Origin: Fusobacterium sp.
GTDB lineage: Bacteria; Fusobacteriota; Fusobacteriia; Fusobacteriales; Fusobacteriaceae
DNA: 64,000 bases
NCBI RefSeq assembly: GCF_032477075.1
Contig: NZ_JAWDXO010000013.1
Coordinates: 1-64,000 of the forward strand
Direction: 5' to 3'
Below the pieces are notes generated by a model. The model had not been told where the DNA came from. It worked only from the letters and a program-made list of their open reading frames with translations, and searched no databases. The position numbers and the translations under genes are program-made. Of the stretch, positions 61,637 through 64,000 are shown in pieces; the first letter of the stretch is position 1, and every line of letters starts with the position of its first letter.

Positions 61637-62707
61637 TTATTTTACAGAGTAACTTCCTAAAATTTTAAGATCTTTACAATTTTTTCTCATAGCATCTATC
61701 AAATCTTTTGCTCTCTGTTCTTTTAATTCCCCTACTATTTCTACATAGAAGAAGTACTGCCAAGGAAGATTATGGAGAGAACGAGATTTGATACTTTCCA
61801 TATTGAACCCATGTTCAGCTACTATTTGAATAATATGTGCAAGCTGTCCTGCATTGTGGTCAACAGTAAATAAAAGATTAAATCTATCTCCTTTTTCTTC
61901 AAGTTTTTTAGTTAATGTAATAAATCTTGTAGTATTTTCTATACTTGTATTTATATTTTCTACTAGAATTTTTAAATCATAAAGTTCTGCAGTTTCTCTG
62001 CTGGCAATAGCAGCTTTATGTATATCTCCAGCTTCACTTACGAATTTTGCTGCTAATGCAGTATTAGGATATGGAATAGCTTCAAAATTAGTTCCTTTTA
62101 AGAAAGTTTGACATTGAGATAAAGCTTGATGATGAGAATAAACTTTTTCTATATCTTTTATTTGAGCCTCTTTTAATCCTAATAAATTCTGATCTATTTT
62201 AAGGTCATAAATTCCAGAGATATGACAATCATATTTTAAAAGAAGATCAAGAACTTCTCCCACTTCTCCAGTAAATGAATTTTCAAAAGGAATGACACCA
62301 TAAGAAGCATTACCATCAGCAACTGCTTTGAATACATCTTCAAAAGTTGCAAATGATTTTAATTTTGAATCTGGAAAAACTTTTTTTGATGCTATATGGG
62401 AAAAAGCTCCCATAGTTCCTTGATATGCAACTACACCTTTATTGATTATAGTAGCTTGGTATCTTTTAGAAGTATCCATAAGATTCTGAATAAATTCCTT
62501 ATATGATTCAATATATTTTTCTTCTGTAATGTAAGCACAGTTTTTTTCTATAACTTGTTTTTCTCTGCCACCATCAAAAATAGGCATATTATTTTCCAGC
62601 TTATAGAGAATGACATCTTCTACAGCCTGCATTCTCTTTTGGAAAAGAGCAGCTACTTCTTTATCTACTTCATTTATAATCTTTCTTGCTTCTTCCAATC
62701 TATTCAT
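61637..62707 (-). CDS. pheA: Chorismate mutase / prephenate dehydratase (P-protein)
   Basis: This bifunctional enzyme of phenylalanine synthesis turns chorismate into prephenate and then phenylpyruvate. The 356-residue product has an AroQ-type mutase domain (about 1-85), a dehydratase domain (about 95-275, with YQGTMGAFSHIA near residue 114, PFENSFTGEV and NTTRFITL), and an ACT domain (about 285-356, GFNMESIKSRSL) that usually binds Phe for feedback inhibition. It is divergent from aroB. RBS AAAGGGGGA. An extended -10 is at 62737-62745. Confidence 0.95.
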   Translation of the reverse strand: MNRLEEARKIINEVDKEVAALFQKRMQAVEDVILYKLENNMPIFDGGREKQVIEKNCAYITEEKYIESYKEFIQNLMDTSKRYQATIINKGVVAYQGTMGAFSHIASKKVFPDSKLKSFATFEDVFKAVADGNASYGVIPFENSFTGEVGEVLDLLLKYDCHISGIYDLKIDQNLLGLKEAQIKDIEKVYSHHQALSQCQTFLKGTNFEAIPYPNTALAAKFVSEAGDIHKAAIASRETAELYDLKILVENINTSIENTTRFITLTKKLEEKGDRFNLLFTVDHNAGQLAHIIQIVAEHGFNMESIKSRSLHNLPWQYFFYVEIVGELKEQRAKDLIDAMRKNCKDLKILGSYSVK

Positions 62708-62736
62708 AATTTATTCCCCCTTTAAATTTTGAAATT

Positions 62737-62745
62737 ATTATAGCA
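62737..62745 (-). promoter_or_regulatory. Extended -10 element of pheA
   Basis: The minus-strand TGCTATAAT lies 30 bp before the pheA ATG; no good -35 is seen. No leader peptide is visible on this side of the divergent gap. Confidence 0.6.
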
Positions 62746-62866
62746 CTATTTTAAGTGACATTCTATATAAAATTTTTTTACTTTTTTTAAGAGCTTAAAA
62801 AATCAGTAAAAATAGGGAGTTTTGCAGAATATAAAAATTAAAATTTAAAAAAATTTTAAAAAAATG

Positions 62867-62895
62867 TTGCAAAATTTTTAATATGGGTTTATTAT
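62867..62895 (+). promoter_or_regulatory. Promoter of the aroB leader
   Basis: TTGCAA (62867-62872) and TATTAT (62890-62895) are 17 bp apart, giving a start near 62902, about 25 bp before the leader-peptide ATG. Confidence 0.68.
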
Positions 62896-62927
62896 AAGTA
62901 AAATTCGTTTTTTCGGAGTGATAATTT

Positions 62928-62978
62928 ATGAGAGATAAAAAAGCAGACAATATAGTATTCAGATTTTATTTTAGATAG
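62928..62978 (+). CDS. Leader peptide of aroB, Phe/Tyr-rich
   Basis: A 16-codon ORF reads MRDKKADNIVFRFYFR, starting 8 bases after GGAGTG and stopping at TAG 62976-62978. Four of the last six residues are Phe or Tyr (codons TTC, TTT, TAT, TTT at 62958-62972). It ends directly at the start of a hairpin and an intrinsic terminator. This is the arrangement of transcription attenuators such as pheA and trp leaders. Confidence 0.8.
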   Translation: MRDKKADNIVFRFYFR

Positions 62979-63056
62979 CCTTGATACAACCATAAAGCCC
63001 TTATGGTCTTTTGTTGTATCAAGGCGAAGCATTCAAGGAATTGAATGCTTTTTTTT
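62979..63056 (+). terminator. Attenuator: leader hairpin and intrinsic terminator before aroB
   Basis: Hairpin 1 pairs CCTTGATACAAC (62979-62990) with GTTGTATCAAGG (63013-63024), 12 bp perfect, with inner CCATAA/TTATGG. Hairpin 2 pairs AAGCATTCAA (63027-63036) with TTGAATGCTT (63041-63050) and ends in T8, a strong terminator. TCAAGG occurs in both, so CCTTGA could switch partners and break the terminator stem. Confidence 0.85.
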
Positions 63057-63086
63057 ATATCTGGGAAAAATACAAGGAGGATTTTT

Positions 63087-64000
63087 ATGAAACTGAGAAT
63101 AGAGCTCAAAGAAAAATGCTATGATATTTATATTGAAAAGGGGATACTTCATAAAATAAAAGAATATATAAACTTAGATAGAAAAGTTATGATAGTATCA
63201 GATAAAGGAGTTCCTGAAAAGTATATAGATATAATAAAAACTCAATGTCCAAATGGATACTCTATAGTTGTAGAACAAGGAGAGGGAGCAAAAAGTTTTA
63301 AAGTATTTGAAGAAGTATGCAAAAGACTTCTTGATCTAGGATTTCACAGAAATGATTTAATAATAGCACTTGGTGGAGGAGTAATAGGAGATTTAGGAGG
63401 TTTTGCAGCAGCTTCTTATATGAGGGGGATAGACTTTATAAATATTCCAACTACTACACTGTCACAGATAGATAGTTCTATTGGAGGAAAGACAGCAATA
63501 AATCTTGGAGATACTAAAAATATAATAGGAGCTTTTTATCAGCCAAAAGGGGTATTTATAGATCTGGAGGTTCTGGAAACTCTTTCTGAGAGGCACTATT
63601 ACAATGGACTTGTAGAAGCATTGAAGGCAGGACTCATATATGACAAGGAACTTTTTGATATATTTGAAAATAAAAACATAAATGATAATCTTCAAGAGAT
63701 AGTATACAGAGCACTCTTAGTAAAAAAAGATGTGGTGGAGAAAGATGAAAAAGAAGAAAATCTGAGAAAGATATTAAACTTTGGACACACTGTAGGGCAT
63801 GGAATAGAGGGGTTCTTTCATCTGAAAGATGTGCTTCATGGAGAAGGAGTAGCTATGGGAATGCTTCCTATGATAGAAGATGAAGATTTAAGAGAGAGAA
63901 CTAAAAAGATATTGAAGAAAATGAATATAGATACAGATATAGAATATGACAGAGAAAAAGTGTTTGAACTTATGCTTAAAGATAAAAAAGCTGATCAAGA
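63087..64000 (+). CDS. aroB: 3-dehydroquinate synthase (partial, runs off the window)
   Basis: AroB makes 3-dehydroquinate from DAHP in the shikimate pathway. The 304 visible codons show GGGVIGDLGGFAAASYMRG near residue 95 (NAD and metal site), IPTTTLSQIDSSIGGKT near residue 122, LVEALKAG near residue 175, and the zinc ligands NFGHTVGHGIE near residue 232 and HGEGVAMGM near residue 250. The reading frame is open to the last base, so the C-terminus and any downstream aromatic genes lie outside the window. ATG 63087 follows AAGGAGG. Expression is probably controlled by the attenuator upstream. Confidence 0.95.
   Translation, partial: MKLRIELKEKCYDIYIEKGILHKIKEYINLDRKVMIVSDKGVPEKYIDIIKTQCPNGYSIVVEQGEGAKSFKVFEEVCKRLLDLGFHRNDLIIALGGGVIGDLGGFAAASYMRGIDFINIPTTTLSQIDSSIGGKTAINLGDTKNIIGAFYQPKGVFIDLEVLETLSERHYYNGLVEALKAGLIYDKELFDIFENKNINDNLQEIVYRALLVKKDVVEKDEKEENLRKILNFGHTVGHGIEGFFHLKDVLHGEGVAMGMLPMIEDEDLRERTKKILKKMNIDTDIEYDREKVFELMLKDKKADQ

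Noticed and set aside
62902..63060. T-box riboswitch in the aroB leader
   Set aside because: No T-box sequence or specifier-loop architecture is present. A translated leader with Phe/Tyr codons explains the region better.

Overview
The window is AT-rich, uses AGGAGG-type ribosome binding sites, and has the gene complement of an anaerobic, diderm, amino-acid-fermenting bacterium: a secretin, a lipopolysaccharide heptose kinase, butyryl-CoA chemistry, a split transketolase and a methionine-salvage shunt that needs no oxygen. Everything fits Fusobacterium (F. varium/ulcerans/mortiferum-like). That assignment is made from gene content and style, not from a database match.

Layout. 1-10 kb: tuf, a small membrane protein, a two-subunit transketolase, ftsX plus an EnvC-like activator, then nadK-recN-(tyrosine-recombinase-like)-era. 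10-15.3 kb: an ABC exporter, a NUDIX hydrolase, a duplicated DUF1576-type membrane protein, a GIY-YIG protein and an array of 11 tRNA genes. 15.3-17.8 kb: a gene-poor stretch with a small lipoprotein and several small minus-strand ORFs. 17.9-26.5 kb (minus strand): a NikABCDE-like ABC importer followed by a MATE transporter and an M14/aspartoacylase-like protein, and a ferritin-like/VIT1 fusion. 26.7-36.5 kb: a 12-gene type II secretion/type IV pilus-like operon (pseudopilins, GspE, GspF, prepilin peptidase, GspL/PilM-N-like, PilO-like, secretin). 36.6-38.5 kb: hldA/rfaE1, ispF and a stand-alone protein resembling EF-Tu domain III.

38.6-54.8 kb is organised around sigma-54. A -24/-12 promoter at 38834 precedes a permease-crotonase-CoA transferase-acyl-CoA dehydrogenase-EtfBA operon, which converges on a PAS-AAA+-Fis activator. 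A second, YgeV-like activator is divergent from a dpaL-ygeY-symporter-D-aminoacylase operon. That operon has its own -24/-12 promoter, with three TTTCTC-N5-GAGAAA-type dyads upstream.

54.8-64 kb: a short transcription unit with a structured leader and a 35-residue hydrophobic peptide; a DeoR-family regulator followed by class II aldolase-NhaC-type transporter-mtnA-mtnK, which reads as a DHAP-shunt methylthioribose/5-deoxyribose operon; a YcxB-like protein; pheA; and, divergent from pheA, aroB. aroB is preceded by a 16-codon leader peptide rich in Phe and Tyr and by a strong intrinsic terminator, i.e. an attenuator. aroB runs off the end of the window.

The most interesting items are the aroB attenuator, the hydrophobic-peptide unit at 54.9-55.25 kb, the two sigma-54 modules, the DHAP-shunt operon, the secretin with a carboxypeptidase-regulatory-like insertion, and the degenerate recombinase between recN and era. 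No CRISPR array, rRNA, intact insertion sequence or prophage was seen.
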